A DNA stretch of 15,268 bases from Pseudomonadota bacterium (GCA_030918015.1 JAUPTP010000010.1:1-15268); one strand, 5' to 3'. Positions 1-8,266 are shown, numbered from the stretch's first letter. Notes: a model not told the origin generated them from the sequence alone. Program-made: numbers and translations.

Positions 1-1
1 G

Positions 2-178
2 TTCGACGGCCGCGGCAACTACAACATCGGCGTCAAGGAACAGATCATCTTCCCCGAAATCGAATACGACAAGGTGGATGCTCTGCGTGGTCTGAACATC
101 AGCATCACGACGACCGCGACGACCGACGACGAGTGCAAGGCGCTGCTGGCTGCCTTCCGCTTCCCGTTCAAGAACTGA
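2..178 (+). CDS. rplE: 50S ribosomal protein L5, C-terminal part (5' truncated by window)
   Basis: The open frame runs from the left edge to a TGA at 176-178 and encodes the last 58 residues, beginning [20 protein letters not shown] and ending AFRFPFKN. This is the conserved C-terminal part of bacterial L5, which binds 5S rRNA in the central protuberance of the large subunit. The start and about two thirds of the gene lie outside the window. It is followed after 14 nt by rpsN on the same strand, the standard spc-operon order. Identification is by recognition of conserved family sequence and by gene order; both agree. Confidence 0.95.
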   Translation, partial: FDGRGNYNIGVKEQIIFPEIEYDKVDALRGLNISITTTATTDDECKALLAAFRFPFKN

Positions 179-192
179 GGCCGAGGCTCACC

Positions 193-498
193 ATGGCAAA
201 AGTTGCCCTCATCCAGCGCGAAGAAAAGCGCGAGAAGCTGGTCGCCAAGTACGCCAAGAAGTTCGCTGAACTGAAGGCGATCATCGACGACCAGAGCAAG
301 TCGGACGAAGAGCGCTACATGGCTCGCCTGGCGCTGCAGAAGCTGCCGCGCAATGCCAACCCGACGCGTCTGCGCAGCCGTTGCGAGATCACCGGTCGTC
401 CGCGCGGTACCTTCCGCAAGTTCGGTCTGGCGCGCAACAAGATTCGTGAACTGGCCTTCCGTGGCGACATCCCCGGTGTCGTCAAGGCGAGCTGGTAA
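193..498 (+). CDS. rpsN: 30S ribosomal protein S14 (101-residue, zinc-free type)
   Basis: Encodes 101 residues beginning [16 protein letters not shown]. This is the long S14 form without the CxxC pairs of the zinc-binding type, as in other proteobacteria. S14 assembles into the head of the 30S subunit near the A and P sites. The C-terminal block [20 protein letters not shown] is the family signature and contacts 16S rRNA. The ATG at 193 was chosen because GAGG at 183-186 lies 6 nt upstream. A longer reading from position 133 would overlap rplE and add residues unrelated to S14. It lies 14 nt after rplE and 32 nt before rpsH. Confidence 0.97.
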   Translation: MAKVALIQREEKREKLVAKYAKKFAELKAIIDDQSKSDEERYMARLALQKLPRNANPTRLRSRCEITGRPRGTFRKFGLARNKIRELAFRGDIPGVVKASW

Positions 499-530
499 GC
501 CGGCCCCAGGGCACGAACAGGAGTTATTCC

Positions 531-926
531 ATGAGCATGAGTGATCCCATCGCCGACATGCTGACCCGCATCCGCAACGCTCAGATGGTCGAGAAGACCA
601 GCGTTGCGATGCCGTCGTCCAAGCTGAAGACCGCGATCGCGCAGGTCCTGAAGGACGAGGGTTACATCGATGGCTTCCAGGTGAAGACCGATAGCGGCAA
701 GTCGCAACTCGAGATCTCGCTGAAGTACTACGCTGGCCGTCCGGTGATCGAGCGCATCGAGCGCGTCAGCCGCCCGGGCCTGCGCATCTACAAGGGCCGT
801 CACGACATTCCCCAGGTCCAGAACGGTCTGGGTGTGGCCATCGTCACCACGCCGAAGGGCGTGATGACCGACCGCAAGGCGCGCGCTGCCGGCATCGGCG
901 GCGAAGTGCTCTGCTACGTCGCCTAA
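531..926 (+). CDS. rpsH: 30S ribosomal protein S8
   Basis: Encodes 131 residues, the normal length for S8, with the N-terminal signature [14 protein letters not shown] and the C-terminal block [21 protein letters not shown]8 binds the central domain of 16S rRNA early in 30S assembly. In E. coli it also represses the spc operon by binding near rplE, a site that would lie outside this window. Two candidate starts exist, at 531 and 537. AGGAG at 519-523 sits 7 nt from the first and 13 nt from the second, so the first is preferred, giving [10 protein letters not shown]. The gene is 18 nt upstream of rplF. Confidence 0.97.
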   Translation: MSMSDPIADMLTRIRNAQMVEKTSVAMPSSKLKTAIAQVLKDEGYIDGFQVKTDSGKSQLEISLKYYAGRPVIERIERVSRPGLRIYKGRHDIPQVQNGLGVAIVTTPKGVMTDRKARAAGIGGEVLCYVA

Positions 927-944
927 CCGCAGGAGACACACACA

Positions 945-1478
945 ATGTCCCGCGTTGGAAAAATGCCGATCGCCATCCCGCAAGGCGTGGATGTCGCGAT
1001 CACTGAAGACCAGATCAGCGTCAAGGGTGCCAAGGGCATGCTGGTGCGTCCGGTGCACAGCCTGGTGAAGGTGAGCAACGAGTCTGGCCAGCTGTCCTTC
1101 GCTCCGGCCGATGATTCGGCCGAGGCCAACGCCATGTCCGGCACCATCCGTGCGCTGGTGAACAACATGGTCGAAGGCGTCAGCAAGGGTTTCGAGCGCA
1201 AGCTGAACCTGGTCGGCGTGGGCTTCCGTGCCCAGGCCCAGGGCCAGAAGCTGAACCTGCAGATCGGTTTCTCGCATCCGGTGGTCAAGGACATGCCGGA
1301 AGGCATCAAGGTCGAGTGCCCGACGCCGACCGAGATCCTGATCAAGGGCGCCGACCGTCAGGTCGTCGGCCAGCTCGCCGCTGAAGTGCGTGCCTTCCGT
1401 CCCCCCGAGCCCTACAAGGGCAAGGGCATCCGTTATTCGGATGAGAAGGTCACCCTGAAAGAGACGAAGAAGAAGTAA
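945..1478 (+). CDS. rplF: 50S ribosomal protein L6
   Basis: Encodes 177 residues beginning [17 protein letters not shown], the typical length of the two-domain L6. The C-terminal half carries the family block [20 protein letters not shown]6 lies at the base of the L7/L12 stalk beside the sarcin-ricin loop, where elongation factors dock. AGGAG at 931-935 supports the ATG at 945. The TAA stop at 1476-1478 is part of the ribosome-binding site of rplR, so the two genes are tightly linked and probably translationally coupled. Confidence 0.97.
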   Translation: MSRVGKMPIAIPQGVDVAITEDQISVKGAKGMLVRPVHSLVKVSNESGQLSFAPADDSAEANAMSGTIRALVNNMVEGVSKGFERKLNLVGVGFRAQAQGQKLNLQIGFSHPVVKDMPEGIKVECPTPTEILIKGADRQVVGQLAAEVRAFRPPEPYKGKGIRYSDEKVTLKETKKK

Positions 1479-1489
1479 GGAGCCGCACC

Positions 1490-1855
1490 ATGTTGAACAA
1501 GAAAGAACAGCGCCTGCGCCGCTCCCGTCAGACCCGTGCCCGCATTGCCCTGCAGCGCGTGGCCCGTCTGACCGTCTTCCGCTCGAACCTGCACATCTAC
1601 GCCAGCGTCATCTCCGAAGATGGCTCGAAGGTGCTCGCCAGCGCCTCGACCTCCGAGAAGGAAGTGCGCGAGCAGCTGGGCGCCGCCGGCAAGGGTGGCA
1701 ATGTCGATGCAGCCACCCTGATCGGCAAGCGCATTGCCGAGAAGGCCAAGGCCGCCGGCATCGAGAAGGTCGCGTTCGATCGCGCTGGTTTTGCCTATCA
1801 CGGCCGCGTCAAGGCGCTGGCCGAGGCTGCCCGCGAAGCCGGCCTGCAGTTCTGA
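1490..1855 (+). CDS. rplR: 50S ribosomal protein L18
   Basis: Encodes 121 residues beginning [20 protein letters not shown]. The basic N-terminus followed by [12 protein letters not shown] and the late block [20 protein letters not shown] are characteristic of bacterial L18, which binds 5S rRNA together with L5 and L25 in the central protuberance. The gene has a strong ribosome-binding site, TAAGGAG at 1476-1482, formed partly by the rplF stop codon, 7 nt before the ATG. It is followed by rpsE after 30 nt. Confidence 0.97.
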   Translation: MLNKKEQRLRRSRQTRARIALQRVARLTVFRSNLHIYASVISEDGSKVLASASTSEKEVREQLGAAGKGGNVDAATLIGKRIAEKAKAAGIEKVAFDRAGFAYHGRVKALAEAAREAGLQF

Positions 1856-1885
1856 CGCCCCCGCTCGCACACGAAGGAACACGAA

Positions 1886-2404
1886 ATGGCTAAGTTTCAA
1901 CCGAAGGTTGCGGACGAAGGTCGCGACGACGGCATGCGCGAGAAGATGATCCAGGTGAACCGCGTGACCAAGGTGGTCAAGGGCGGTCGGATCATGGCAT
2001 TCGCGGCGCTGACGGTGGTCGGCGATGGCGACGGTCGCGTCGGCATGGGCAAGGGCAAGGCGCGTGAAGTGCCGGCCTCGGTCCAGAAGGCGATGGAGTC
2101 TGCTCGTCGCAACATGGTCAAGGTCCCGCTGCGCAACGGCACCGTGCCGCACAACGCGACCGGTGAGCATGGCGCCGCCAAGGTGCTGCTGGCACCCGCT
2201 CCGGCCGGTACCGGCATCATCGCCGGCGGCCCGATGCGCGCTGTCTTCGAAGTCATGGGCATCACCGATGTCGTCGCCAAGAGCCTGGGTTCGTCGAACC
2301 CGTACAACATGGTTCGTGCGACCTTCGACGCCCTGTCGCGCATGACGACCGCCTCCGAGGTGGCCGCCAAGCGTGGCAAGACGATCGAAGAGATCTTCAA
2401 CTGA
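1886..2404 (+). CDS. rpsE: 30S ribosomal protein S5
   Basis: Encodes 172 residues. The N-terminal double-stranded RNA-binding fold is marked by [20 protein letters not shown] followed by [20 protein letters not shown]. The C-terminal half holds the conserved [17 protein letters not shown]5 lies at the mRNA entry site and contributes to decoding fidelity, together with S4 (encoded later in this window). AAGGA at 1874-1878, 7 nt upstream, supports the ATG at 1886. It is followed by rpmD after 26 nt. Confidence 0.97.
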   Translation: MAKFQPKVADEGRDDGMREKMIQVNRVTKVVKGGRIMAFAALTVVGDGDGRVGMGKGKAREVPASVQKAMESARRNMVKVPLRNGTVPHNATGEHGAAKVLLAPAPAGTGIIAGGPMRAVFEVMGITDVVAKSLGSSNPYNMVRATFDALSRMTTASEVAAKRGKTIEEIFN

Positions 2405-2430
2405 AGCGTCGATCGGCAAGGAAAGACATC

Positions 2431-2622
2431 ATGTCTGAGAACACCGACAAGAAGACCGTCAAGGTCAAGCTGGTCAAGAGCCCGATCGGCACCCGCGCTT
2501 CGCACCGTGCGACGGTGCGTGGCCTGGGCCTGCGCAAGCTCAACAGCGAATCCGTGCTGGAAGACACCCCCGCGGTGCGCGGCATGATCAACAAGATTTC
2601 GTACCTGGTGAAGGTGCTCTAA
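2431..2622 (+). CDS. rpmD: 50S ribosomal protein L30
   Basis: Encodes a 63-residue protein. [20 protein letters not shown] and the later [20 protein letters not shown] match the small bacterial L30 family, whose members are usually about 60 residues; the few extra residues lie at the N-terminus (MSENTDKKT). L30 binds 23S rRNA domain II in the large subunit. Only 2 nt separate its TAA stop from the rplO ATG, and the rplO ribosome-binding site (GAAGG, 2610-2614) lies inside rpmD, so the pair is probably translationally coupled. Confidence 0.96.
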   Translation: MSENTDKKTVKVKLVKSPIGTRASHRATVRGLGLRKLNSESVLEDTPAVRGMINKISYLVKVL

Positions 2623-2624
2623 TC

Positions 2625-3059
2625 ATGGAACTCAATTCGATCAAGCCGGCAGCGGGCGCCAAGCACGCCAAGCGCCGTGTGGGTCGCGGCATCGGTTCCG
2701 GTCTGGGCAAGACCGCCGGTCGTGGTCACAAGGGTCAGAAGTCGCGCGCCGGTGGCTACCACAAGGTCGGCTTCGAAGGCGGCCAGATGCCGCTGCAGCG
2801 TCGTCTGCCCAAGCGCGGCTTCAAGTCGCACCTGCTGAAGTTCAACGACGAAGTCACGCTGGCCCAGCTGCAGGACCTGGCGGTCGAGGAAATCGACCTG
2901 GCTACCCTGAAGAACGCCGGTCTGGTGAGCGTTCGCGCGCTGAACGTCAAGGTCGTCAAGTCGGGCGAGCTGTCGAAGAAGGTTGTCCTGAAGGGCATCG
3001 GCGCCACCGCCGGCGCCAAGGCGGCCATCGAGGCAGCAGGCGGCTCGATCGCGGCCTGA
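2625..3059 (+). CDS. rplO: 50S ribosomal protein L15
   Basis: Encodes 144 residues, the usual L15 length. The glycine- and basic-rich N-terminus ([20 protein letters not shown], then GQKSRAGG and [17 protein letters not shown]) is the extended rRNA-penetrating tail of L15. The C-terminal globular domain ends [16 protein letters not shown]15 is a late-assembly protein of the 50S subunit. The ATG at 2625 is 2 nt after the rpmD stop. The gene precedes secY, the normal order in the spc operon. Confidence 0.97.
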   Translation: MELNSIKPAAGAKHAKRRVGRGIGSGLGKTAGRGHKGQKSRAGGYHKVGFEGGQMPLQRRLPKRGFKSHLLKFNDEVTLAQLQDLAVEEIDLATLKNAGLVSVRALNVKVVKSGELSKKVVLKGIGATAGAKAAIEAAGGSIAA

Positions 3060-3105
3060 ACAGTCACGACGTCGGCTACATCTCGGCTCGAGCAACAGGT
3101 TCCAA

Positions 3106-4416
3106 GTGGCATCCAACGCAACACAACTGGCCAAGAGCGGAAAGTTCGGTGACCTTCGTCGTCGCCTGACGTTCCTGCTGTTGGCGCTGGTGGTCTACCG
3201 GATCGGCGCCCATATTCCCGTCCCAGGCATCAATCCTGATCAGCTCGCGCAGCTGTTCAAGAGCCAGCAGGGCGGGATCCTGAACCTGTTCAACATGTTC
3301 TCTGGCGGGGCACTGTCGCGCTTCACCGTCTTCGCGCTGGGCATCATGCCCTACATCTCGGCCTCGATCATCATGCAGCTCATGGGCTACGTGGTGCCGA
3401 CGCTGGAGGCGCTGAAGAAGGAAGGCGAGGCGGGTCGCCGCAAGATCACGCAGTACACCCGCTACGGTGCCCTGGCGCTGGCCCTGTTCCAGTCGATCGG
3501 CATCGCGGTGGCGCTGGAAGGCTCGCCTGGCCTGGTGATCGATCCGGGTCCGATGTTCCGCATCACGGCGGTGGTCAGCCTCACGGCTGGCACGATGTTC
3601 CTGATGTGGCTCGGTGAACAGATCACCGAGCGTGGTCTGGGCAACGGCATCTCGATCCTGATCTTCTCCGGCATCGCGGCAGGTCTGCCCGGTGCGATCG
3701 GCGGCCTGGTCAACCTGGTCAATACCGGCGCGATGAGCATCATCGTGTCGCTGCTGATCATCGTGATCGTGGTGGCCGTGACCTATGCGGTCGTCTTCGT
3801 CGAGCGTGCGCAGCGCAAGATCCTGGTGAACTACGCCAAGCGTCAGGTGGGCAACAAGGTCTATGGTGGCCAGTCCTCGCATCTGCCGCTGAAGGTCAAC
3901 ATGGCAGGCGTGATCCCGCCGATCTTTGCGTCGTCGATCATCCTGCTGCCGGCCACGATCGTGGGGTGGTTCGCCACCAGCGAGCACATGAGCTGGCTGA
4001 AGGACATCTCCGCCGCGCTGTCGCCGGGCCAGCCGATCTATGTGCTGCTGTATGCTGCGATGATCGTGTTCTTCTGCTTCTTCTATACGGCCCTCGTGTT
4101 CAACAGCCGCGAGACCGCCGACAACCTGAAGAAGAGCGGTGCCTTCATCCCCGGCATTCGTCCGGGTGACCAGACGGCCCGCTACATTGACAAGATCCTG
4201 GCGCGTCTGACGCTGGGCGGTGCGGTCTACATCACGCTGGTGTGCCTGCTGCCCGAGTTCCTGGTCCTGAAGTACAACGTGCCGTTCTACTTCGGCGGTA
4301 CCTCGCTGCTGATCATCGTGGTCGTCACGATGGATTTCTGGGCGCAGGTGCAGTCGTATGTGATGTCGCAGCAGTACGAGGCGCTTCTGAAGAAGTCCAG
4401 CTTCAAGGCTGGATGA
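3106..4416 (+). CDS. secY: Preprotein translocase subunit SecY
   Basis: Encodes 436 residues, the usual SecY length, with about ten hydrophobic membrane segments. SecY forms the protein-conducting channel of the inner membrane with SecE and SecG and works with SecA or the ribosome. Visible family signatures include [20 protein letters not shown] (first membrane segment), [14 protein letters not shown] (second segment), the cytosolic loop [20 protein letters not shown] and [20 protein letters not shown]. The start is GTG at 3106, giving [20 protein letters not shown]; no ATG in frame gives the conserved N-terminus, and AGG at 3097-3099 is only a weak ribosome-binding site. It lies 46 nt after rplO, so it may be partly coupled to ribosomal protein synthesis. 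Confidence 0.96.
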   Translation: MASNATQLAKSGKFGDLRRRLTFLLLALVVYRIGAHIPVPGINPDQLAQLFKSQQGGILNLFNMFSGGALSRFTVFALGIMPYISASIIMQLMGYVVPTLEALKKEGEAGRRKITQYTRYGALALALFQSIGIAVALEGSPGLVIDPGPMFRITAVVSLTAGTMFLMWLGEQITERGLGNGISILIFSGIAAGLPGAIGGLVNLVNTGAMSIIVSLLIIVIVVAVTYAVVFVERAQRKILVNYAKRQVGNKVYGGQSSHLPLKVNMAGVIPPIFASSIILLPATIVGWFATSEHMSWLKDISAALSPGQPIYVLLYAAMIVFFCFFYTALVFNSRETADNLKKSGAFIPGIRPGDQTARYIDKILARLTLGGAVYITLVCLLPEFLVLKYNVPFYFGGTSLLIIVVVTMDFWAQVQSYVMSQQYEALLKKSSFKAG

Positions 4417-4488
4417 GGATGCACCAGACCACCAGGCAGGAAATCAATCTCGGAGAACACGGTCAGAGTAACGTAGCGAGCCGACGAG

Positions 4489-4707
4489 ATGGCCAAAGAC
4501 GACGTTATCCAGATGCAGGGGGAGGTGATCGAAAACCTCCCCAACGCCACCTTCCGGGTCAAGCTGGAAAACGGCCATGTGGTGCTGGGGCACATCTCCG
4601 GGAAGATGCGCATGCACTACATCCGCATCCTGCCCGGTGACAAGGTGACCGTTGAACTGACCCCCTACGACCTGAGTCGTGCTCGCATCGTTTTCCGGGC
4701 GAAGTGA
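4489..4707 (+). CDS. infA: Translation initiation factor IF-1
   Basis: Encodes 72 residues, the standard IF-1 length, folded as a single OB-fold domain. The sequence begins [20 protein letters not shown] and contains [20 protein letters not shown] and the C-terminal [13 protein letters not shown]-1 binds the 30S A site and assists IF-2 and IF-3 in selecting the initiator tRNA. The gene sits between secY and rpmJ, an arrangement common in betaproteobacteria and Gram-positives; in E. coli infA lies elsewhere. The 72-nt upstream gap gives only a weak ribosome-binding site just before the ATG. Two initiator tRNA genes lie 3.6 kb downstream in the same window. Confidence 0.96.
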   Translation: MAKDDVIQMQGEVIENLPNATFRVKLENGHVVLGHISGKMRMHYIRILPGDKVTVELTPYDLSRARIVFRAK

Positions 4708-4765
4708 GCGAATCCATCAACACAGTCCGGAAGAGAAGCGCAAGCCGCCGACCAAGGAGAAGACC

Positions 4766-4879
4766 ATGAAAGTCTCGGCATCCGTCAAGACGATCTGCCG
4801 CAACTGCAAGATCATCCGTCGCAAGGGTGTGGTCCGCGTGATCTGCACCGATCCGCGCCACAAGCAGCGCCAGGGCTGA
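4766..4879 (+). CDS. rpmJ: 50S ribosomal protein L36 (zinc-ribbon type)
   Basis: Encodes a 37-residue protein, the length of the zinc-binding (C+) L36 form, beginning [20 protein letters not shown]. The zinc ligands are visible as Cys11, Cys14, Cys27 and His32. L36 binds 23S rRNA in the 50S subunit. The ATG at 4766 is preceded by AAGGAG in the 58-nt gap after infA. It is followed by rpsM after 39 nt. A longer reading that starts inside infA is excluded because its N-terminus does not resemble L36. Because this form binds zinc, zinc-starved cells of some species replace it with a zinc-free paralogue; none is seen here. Confidence 0.96.
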   Translation: MKVSASVKTICRNCKIIRRKGVVRVICTDPRHKQRQG

Positions 4880-4918
4880 GTTTCTCGCTCGACTGCTGCA
4901 ACCGTTTAGAGGACGCAC

Positions 4919-5284
4919 ATGGCACGTATTGCTGGTATCAACATTCCGCCGCACAAGCACGCCGAGATCGGTCTGACCGCGATCTACGGCATCGGGCGCA
5001 CCACCGCCCAGAAAATCTGCTCGACCTGCGGCATTCCGTTCGACAAGAAGGTCAAGGACCTGACCGATTCGGATCTCGAAAAGATCCGTGAAGAAGTCGG
5101 CCGCATGACGATCGAAGGCGACCTGCGTCGCGAAATCTCGATCAACATCAAGCGTCTGATGGACCTGGGCTGCTACCGTGGCTTCCGTCACCGCCGCGGC
5201 CTGCCGATGCGCGGTCAGCGCACCCGCACCAACGCCCGTACCCGCAAGGGTCCGAAGAAGGGCGCTGCTGCGCTGAAGAAGTAA
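4919..5284 (+). CDS. rpsM: 30S ribosomal protein S13
   Basis: Encodes 121 residues beginning [20 protein letters not shown], with the helix-two-turn-helix block [12 protein letters not shown] and the basic tail [20 protein letters not shown] that reaches the P-site tRNA. S13 forms the head of the 30S subunit and bridges to L5. AGAGGA at 4908-4913 lies 5 nt before the ATG. In E. coli the S4-binding pseudoknot that controls the alpha operon lies just upstream of rpsM. Here only 39 nt separate rpmJ and rpsM, which leaves little room for such a structure. Confidence 0.97.
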   Translation: MARIAGINIPPHKHAEIGLTAIYGIGRTTAQKICSTCGIPFDKKVKDLTDSDLEKIREEVGRMTIEGDLRREISINIKRLMDLGCYRGFRHRRGLPMRGQRTRTNARTRKGPKKGAAALKK

Positions 5285-5320
5285 GCGCAACGTCGTCGCG
5301 CTGCTGGAGAGATTCGAGTC

Positions 5321-5725
5321 ATGGCAAAAGCACCCGTCAACAACGCTGCTCGCCGCGTGAGCAAGAAGGTCCGCAAGAACGTTGCGGATGGCGTCGCGCA
5401 CGTGCACGCATCGTTCAACAACACCATCATCACGATCACCGATCGCCAGGGCAATGCCCTGTCGTGGGCATCGAGCGGTGGCCAGGGCTTCAAGGGTTCG
5501 CGCAAGTCGACCCCGTTCGCCGCCCAGGTCGCAGCGGAAGTCGCCGGTCGTGCTGCCCAGGAACAGGGCATCAAGAACCTCGACGTCAAGATCAAGGGCC
5601 CGGGCCCGGGTCGCGAGTCGTCGGTTCGCGCGCTGGCCTCGCTGGGCATCCGCATTGCGTCGATCTCCGACGTGACGCCGGTTCCGCACAACGGCTGCCG
5701 TCCCCAGAAGCGTCGCCGCATCTGA
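5321..5725 (+). CDS. rpsK: 30S ribosomal protein S11
   Basis: Encodes 134 residues with the S11 signatures [39 protein letters not shown] and the C-terminal [20 protein letters not shown]11 sits on the platform of the 30S subunit next to S6, S18 and S7. GGAGA at 5306-5310 lies about 10 nt before the ATG. The next gene, rpsD, follows only after 226 nt, by far the longest gap in the cluster, and that gap carries a promoter-like sequence. S11 may therefore end one transcriptional section. Confidence 0.97.
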   Translation: MAKAPVNNAARRVSKKVRKNVADGVAHVHASFNNTIITITDRQGNALSWASSGGQGFKGSRKSTPFAAQVAAEVAGRAAQEQGIKNLDVKIKGPGPGRESSVRALASLGIRIASISDVTPVPHNGCRPQKRRRI

Positions 5726-5757
5726 GGCTGCTGTCAGCCTGGCGGCGCTGCCGACTC

Positions 5758-5788
5758 TTGCAGTCGCAGTGCCGAATGGGCTTATAAT
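5758..5788 (+). promoter_or_regulatory. Putative sigma-70 promoter upstream of rpsD
   Basis: A perfect TATAAT (5783-5788) is preceded by TTGCAG (5758-5763) with a 19-nt spacer, slightly longer than the 17-nt optimum. It lies in the 226-nt rpsK-rpsD gap, in the right orientation, and would start RNA near 5794-5796. The match is directly visible; activity is an inference. It would give rpsD, rpoA and rplQ a supply of transcript independent of the upstream spc genes. Confidence 0.6.
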
Positions 5789-5797
5789 CGCAGGTTC

Positions 5798-5827
5798 GCC
5801 GGCGAGTGCCATCGTGCGCTCGCCGGC
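5798..5827 (+). other. Hairpin at the start of the putative rpsD leader
   Basis: GCCGGCGAG (5798-5806) and CTCGCCGGC (5819-5827) form a perfect 9-bp stem with a 12-nt loop. It lies at the expected 5' end of RNA made from the TATAAT promoter. There is no T-run after it, so it does not look like a terminator. It could stabilise the mRNA or form part of a protein-binding leader. A second small hairpin, CGCACG (5908-5913) with CGTGCG (5919-5924), lies close to the rpsD start. Confidence 0.5.
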
Positions 5828-5951
5828 AATCTTGTTGAAGGGCCGGGCTTTCCGGTTCCTCTTCTTTCGAAGACCACTGTCATGGCGCTTGTCGCGCACA
5901 TGACTCGCGCACGGTCCGCGTGCGTCAGACATTCTCACAAGGACGAAGTCC

Positions 5952-6575
5952 GTGGCACGTTATCTCGGCCCGAAGGCCAAACTTTCCCGCCGTGAAGGCA
6001 CCGACCTGTTCCTGAAGAGCGCCCGCCGCTCGATCAGCGACAAGGCCAAGTTCGACACCAAGCCGGGTCAGCACGGCCGCACCTCGGGCAGCCGCACCTC
6101 CGACTACGGTCTGCAGCTGCGCGAGAAGCAGAAGGTCAAGCGCATGTACGGCGTGCTGGAGAAGCAGTTCCGCCGCTACTTCGCCGAGGCCGAGCGCCGC
6201 AAGGGCAACACCGGTGCCACGCTGCTGTCGCTGCTGGAATCGCGTCTGGACAACGTCGTCTATCGCATGGGCTTCGGCTCGACCCGTGCAGAAGCCCGTC
6301 AGCTGGTTTCGCACAAGTCGATCGTGGTCAACGGCGAAGTCGTGAACATCCCGTCGTTCATGGTCAAGGCCGGTGACGTCGTCGCCGTGCGCGAAAAGGC
6401 CAAGAAGCAGCTGCGCATCGCTGACGCGCTGAAGCTGGCCGACTCGATCGGCCTGCCGGGCTGGGTCGCCGTCGATCTGACCAAGATGGAAGGCACCTTC
6501 AAGAAGTCGCCGGACCGCGACGAGTTCGGTGCCGAGATCAACGAATCGCTGATCGTCGAACTGTACTCGCGCTGA
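5952..6575 (+). CDS. rpsD: 30S ribosomal protein S4
   Basis: Encodes 207 residues, the usual proteobacterial length, beginning [20 protein letters not shown], without the zinc-binding cysteines of the C+ form. The S4 RNA-binding domain is visible around residues 95-155 ([20 protein letters not shown], then [17 protein letters not shown]). S4 starts 30S assembly by binding the 5' domain of 16S rRNA. In E. coli it also represses its own operon. The start is GTG at 5952 with AAGGA at 5939-5943, 8 nt upstream; no in-frame ATG gives the conserved N-terminus. It is separated from rpsK by a promoter-bearing leader and from rpoA by two hairpins. Confidence 0.97.
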   Translation: MARYLGPKAKLSRREGTDLFLKSARRSISDKAKFDTKPGQHGRTSGSRTSDYGLQLREKQKVKRMYGVLEKQFRRYFAEAERRKGNTGATLLSLLESRLDNVVYRMGFGSTRAEARQLVSHKSIVVNGEVVNIPSFMVKAGDVVAVREKAKKQLRIADALKLADSIGLPGWVAVDLTKMEGTFKKSPDRDEFGAEINESLIVELYSR

Positions 6576-6585
6576 TGTGCGAGAA

Positions 6586-6612
6586 GGTGGGCACGGTCGT
6601 CCCGTGCGCACC
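6586..6612 (+). other. Stable hairpin just after rpsD
   Basis: GGTGGGCACGG (6586-6596) and CCGTGCGCACC (6602-6612) form an 11-bp stem with a single G-G mismatch and a 5-nt loop. It begins about 10 nt after the rpsD stop and lies directly before the terminator-like hairpin at 6617-6649. It has no T-run. It may protect the rpsD 3' end or act with the next hairpin in attenuation; this role is inferred. Confidence 0.5.
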
Positions 6613-6616
6613 ATGG

Positions 6617-6649
6617 GCCTCCTTGCGTCCCGGGCGCACGGAGGCTTTT
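6617..6649 (+). terminator. Terminator-like hairpin between rpsD and rpoA (possible attenuator)
   Basis: GCCTCC (6617-6622) pairs with GGAGGC (6640-6645). After one mismatch, TGCG (6624-6627) pairs with CGCA (6635-6638), leaving a 7-nt loop. Four T follow at 6646-6649. The shape is that of a rho-independent terminator with a short T-run, so partial termination is more likely than complete. It lies 66 nt before the rpoA start, inside a gene cluster that is normally one transcript. Confidence 0.5.
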
Positions 6650-6714
6650 CAATGCCCGGTGGGTCCATCAGCCTTATCGGTGTAACGAGCCGAGGGTATT
6701 GACAGGAACTTTGA

Positions 6715-7701
6715 ATGCAAACCAATCTGCTGAAGCCCAAGGCCATCAACGTCGAACCGCTGGGCGGTCACCGCGCGAAGGTGACGCTGGAGCCGTTCGA
6801 GCGTGGCTATGGTCACACCCTGGGCAACGCGCTGCGCCGCGTGCTGCTGTCGTCGATGGTGGGCTACGCGCCCACCGAAGTGACGATCGCCGGCGTTCTG
6901 CACGAGTACTCGACGGTGGATGGCGTTCAGGAAGACGTGGTCCACATCATGCTCAACCTGAAGGGCGTGGTGTTCCGTCTGCACAACCGTGACGAGGTCA
7001 CGCTGGTCCTGCGCAAGGAAGGCGAAGGCCCGGTCACCGCGCGCGACATCCAGACGCCGCATGACGTCGAGATCATCAACCCGGATCTGGTGATCGCTCA
7101 CCTGGCCCAGGGTGGCAAGCTCGACATGCAGATCAAGGTCGAGAAGGGCCGTGGCTATGTGCCGGGCACGATGCGCCGCTACGCTGACGAGCCGACCAAG
7201 TCGATCGGCCGCATCGTGCTGGACGCCTCGTTCTCGCCGGTCAAGCGCGTCAGCTACACGGTCGAGAGCGCGCGCGTCGAGCAGCGCACCGACCTGGACA
7301 AGCTGGTGATGGAGATCGAGACCAACGGTGCGATCTCCCCGGAAGAGGCCGTGCGTGCCTCGGCCAAGATCCTCGTCGAGCAGCTGGCGGTGTTCGCGCA
7401 GCTCGAAGGCAACGATCTGGCCGGCATCGTCGAGCCGGCGCCGCGTGCCCAGCACTTCGACCCGATCCTGCTGCGTCCGGTCGACGAGCTCGAGCTCACC
7501 GTGCGTTCGGCCAACTGCCTGAAGGCCGAGAACATCTATTACATCGGCGACCTGATCCAGCGCACCGAGACCGAGCTGCTGAAGACCCCGAACCTGGGTC
7601 GCAAGTCGCTCAACGAGATCAAGGAAGTCCTGGCTTCCCGTGGTCTGACCCTCGGCGCGCGTCTGGAGAACTGGCCGCCGCAAGGCCTGGACAAGCGCTG
7701 A
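6715..7701 (+). CDS. rpoA: DNA-directed RNA polymerase subunit alpha
   Basis: Encodes 328 residues, the usual length. The N-terminal assembly domain carries the dimerisation block [20 protein letters not shown] (about 33-52). The linker is around residues 233-248. The C-terminal domain contains [20 protein letters not shown], in which Arg264 corresponds to E. coli Arg265, the residue that contacts UP elements and activators such as CRP. The helix-hairpin-helix [19 protein letters not shown] follows. Alpha forms the dimer on which beta and beta' assemble. AGGA at 6704-6707 lies 7 nt before the ATG. The 139-nt gap with hairpins before it suggests that rpoA levels are tuned separately from rpsD. 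Confidence 0.98.
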   Translation: MQTNLLKPKAINVEPLGGHRAKVTLEPFERGYGHTLGNALRRVLLSSMVGYAPTEVTIAGVLHEYSTVDGVQEDVVHIMLNLKGVVFRLHNRDEVTLVLRKEGEGPVTARDIQTPHDVEIINPDLVIAHLAQGGKLDMQIKVEKGRGYVPGTMRRYADEPTKSIGRIVLDASFSPVKRVSYTVESARVEQRTDLDKLVMEIETNGAISPEEAVRASAKILVEQLAVFAQLEGNDLAGIVEPAPRAQHFDPILLRPVDELELTVRSANCLKAENIYYIGDLIQRTETELLKTPNLGRKSLNEIKEVLASRGLTLGARLENWPPQGLDKR

Positions 7702-7715
7702 TCCAGCCTGATCTC

Positions 7716-7740
7716 GGGCGGGCCGCTCCGGCGGCCGCCC
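7716..7740 (+). other. GC-rich hairpin in the rpoA-rplQ gap
   Basis: GGGCGGGCCGC (7716-7726) pairs with GCGGCCGCCC (7731-7740) in a 10-bp stem with one bulged G and a tccg loop. It starts 14 nt after the rpoA stop. A second possible stem, CCGGTGG (7747-7753) with CCACCGG (7766-7772), follows immediately. Neither is followed by a T-run, so they look like mRNA-stabilising or translation-spacing structures rather than terminators. Confidence 0.5.
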
Positions 7741-7799
7741 GGTCCCCCGGTGGTACCTGATCCGGCCACCGGTATTAATCCAACGAAAGGACTTTCACC

Positions 7800-8195
7800 A
7801 TGCGTCACCGCAACGGCCTCCGCAAGCTCAACCGCACCTCCGCCCACCGCCAGGCGATGCTGCGCAACATGGCCAACTCGCTGATCCAGCACGAGGCCAT
7901 CAAGACCACCGTGCCGAAGGCCAAGGAACTGCGCCGCGTCGTCGAGCCGCTGATCACGCTGGCCAAGGAGCCGACGCTGGCCAACAAGCGCCTGGCCTTC
8001 GACCGCCTGCGCGACCGCGACAACGTCGTCAAGCTGTTCAATGTGCTGGGCCCGCGCTTCCAGACCCGTCCGGGCGGCTACACCCGCATCCTGAAGATGG
8101 GCTTCCGCGTCGGCGACAACGCTCCGATGGCTTTCGTCGAGCTGGTCGACCGCGGCGAAGAAGCTGCCGCTCCGGCCGAGCAAGCTGCCGAGTGA
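7800..8195 (+). CDS. rplQ: 50S ribosomal protein L17
   Basis: Encodes 131 residues beginning [20 protein letters not shown], the strongly conserved L17 N-terminus, with the later block [21 protein letters not shown]17 surrounds the peptide exit tunnel in the 50S subunit. The C-terminal tail is Ala/Glu-rich ([12 protein letters not shown]), a common feature of betaproteobacterial L17. GAAAGG about 9 nt upstream supports the ATG at 7800. It is the last gene of the ribosomal cluster. I see no clear rho-independent terminator between it and the tRNA genes that follow, so read-through into them is possible. Confidence 0.97.
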   Translation: MRHRNGLRKLNRTSAHRQAMLRNMANSLIQHEAIKTTVPKAKELRRVVEPLITLAKEPTLANKRLAFDRLRDRDNVVKLFNVLGPRFQTRPGGYTRILKMGFRVGDNAPMAFVELVDRGEEAAAPAEQAAE

Positions 8196-8236
8196 TCTCG
8201 GGTTCATGGCCGGCCTGAATATTTTCCTGAAATATC

Positions 8237-8266
8237 TTGCCTGCTGGCCGTGAAAGAAGATAGAAT
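8237..8266 (+). promoter_or_regulatory. Putative promoter of the initiator tRNA pair
   Basis: TTGCCT (8237-8242) and TAGAAT (8261-8266) are separated by 18 nt and match a sigma-70 promoter well. The expected RNA start near 8273 lies only about 7 nt before the mature 5' end of the first tRNA. Stable RNA genes often have their own strong promoters, so this fits the context. Activity is inferred. Confidence 0.6.

Noticed and set aside
315..3987. Several further long minus-strand frames opposite rpsN through secY
   Set aside because: All lie opposite conserved ribosomal genes, have low-complexity His/Arg/Asp composition and lack ribosome-binding sites.
4559..5938. A 459-codon open frame on the minus strand across infA, rpmJ, rpsM and rpsK
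   Set aside because: It is antisense to four clearly recognised genes. Its protein is Arg/Ala/Asp-rich without any family motif, as expected from antisense frames in high-GC DNA.
5882..5951. An ATG in the rpsD leader that could begin a leader peptide
   Set aside because: It has no ribosome-binding site, its frame runs past the rpsD start in another frame without a short stop, and the peptide has no recognisable feature.
6699..6704. TTGACA just before rpoA as a promoter -35 box
   Set aside because: It overlaps the ribosome-binding site, and the matching -10 would lie inside the gene with no TATAAT-like sequence there.
8219..8235. ATATTT/AAATAT hairpin after rplQ as the terminator of the ribosomal cluster
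   Set aside because: The stem is six A-T pairs only, followed by no T-run, and it adjoins the tRNA promoter. It is too weak to call.
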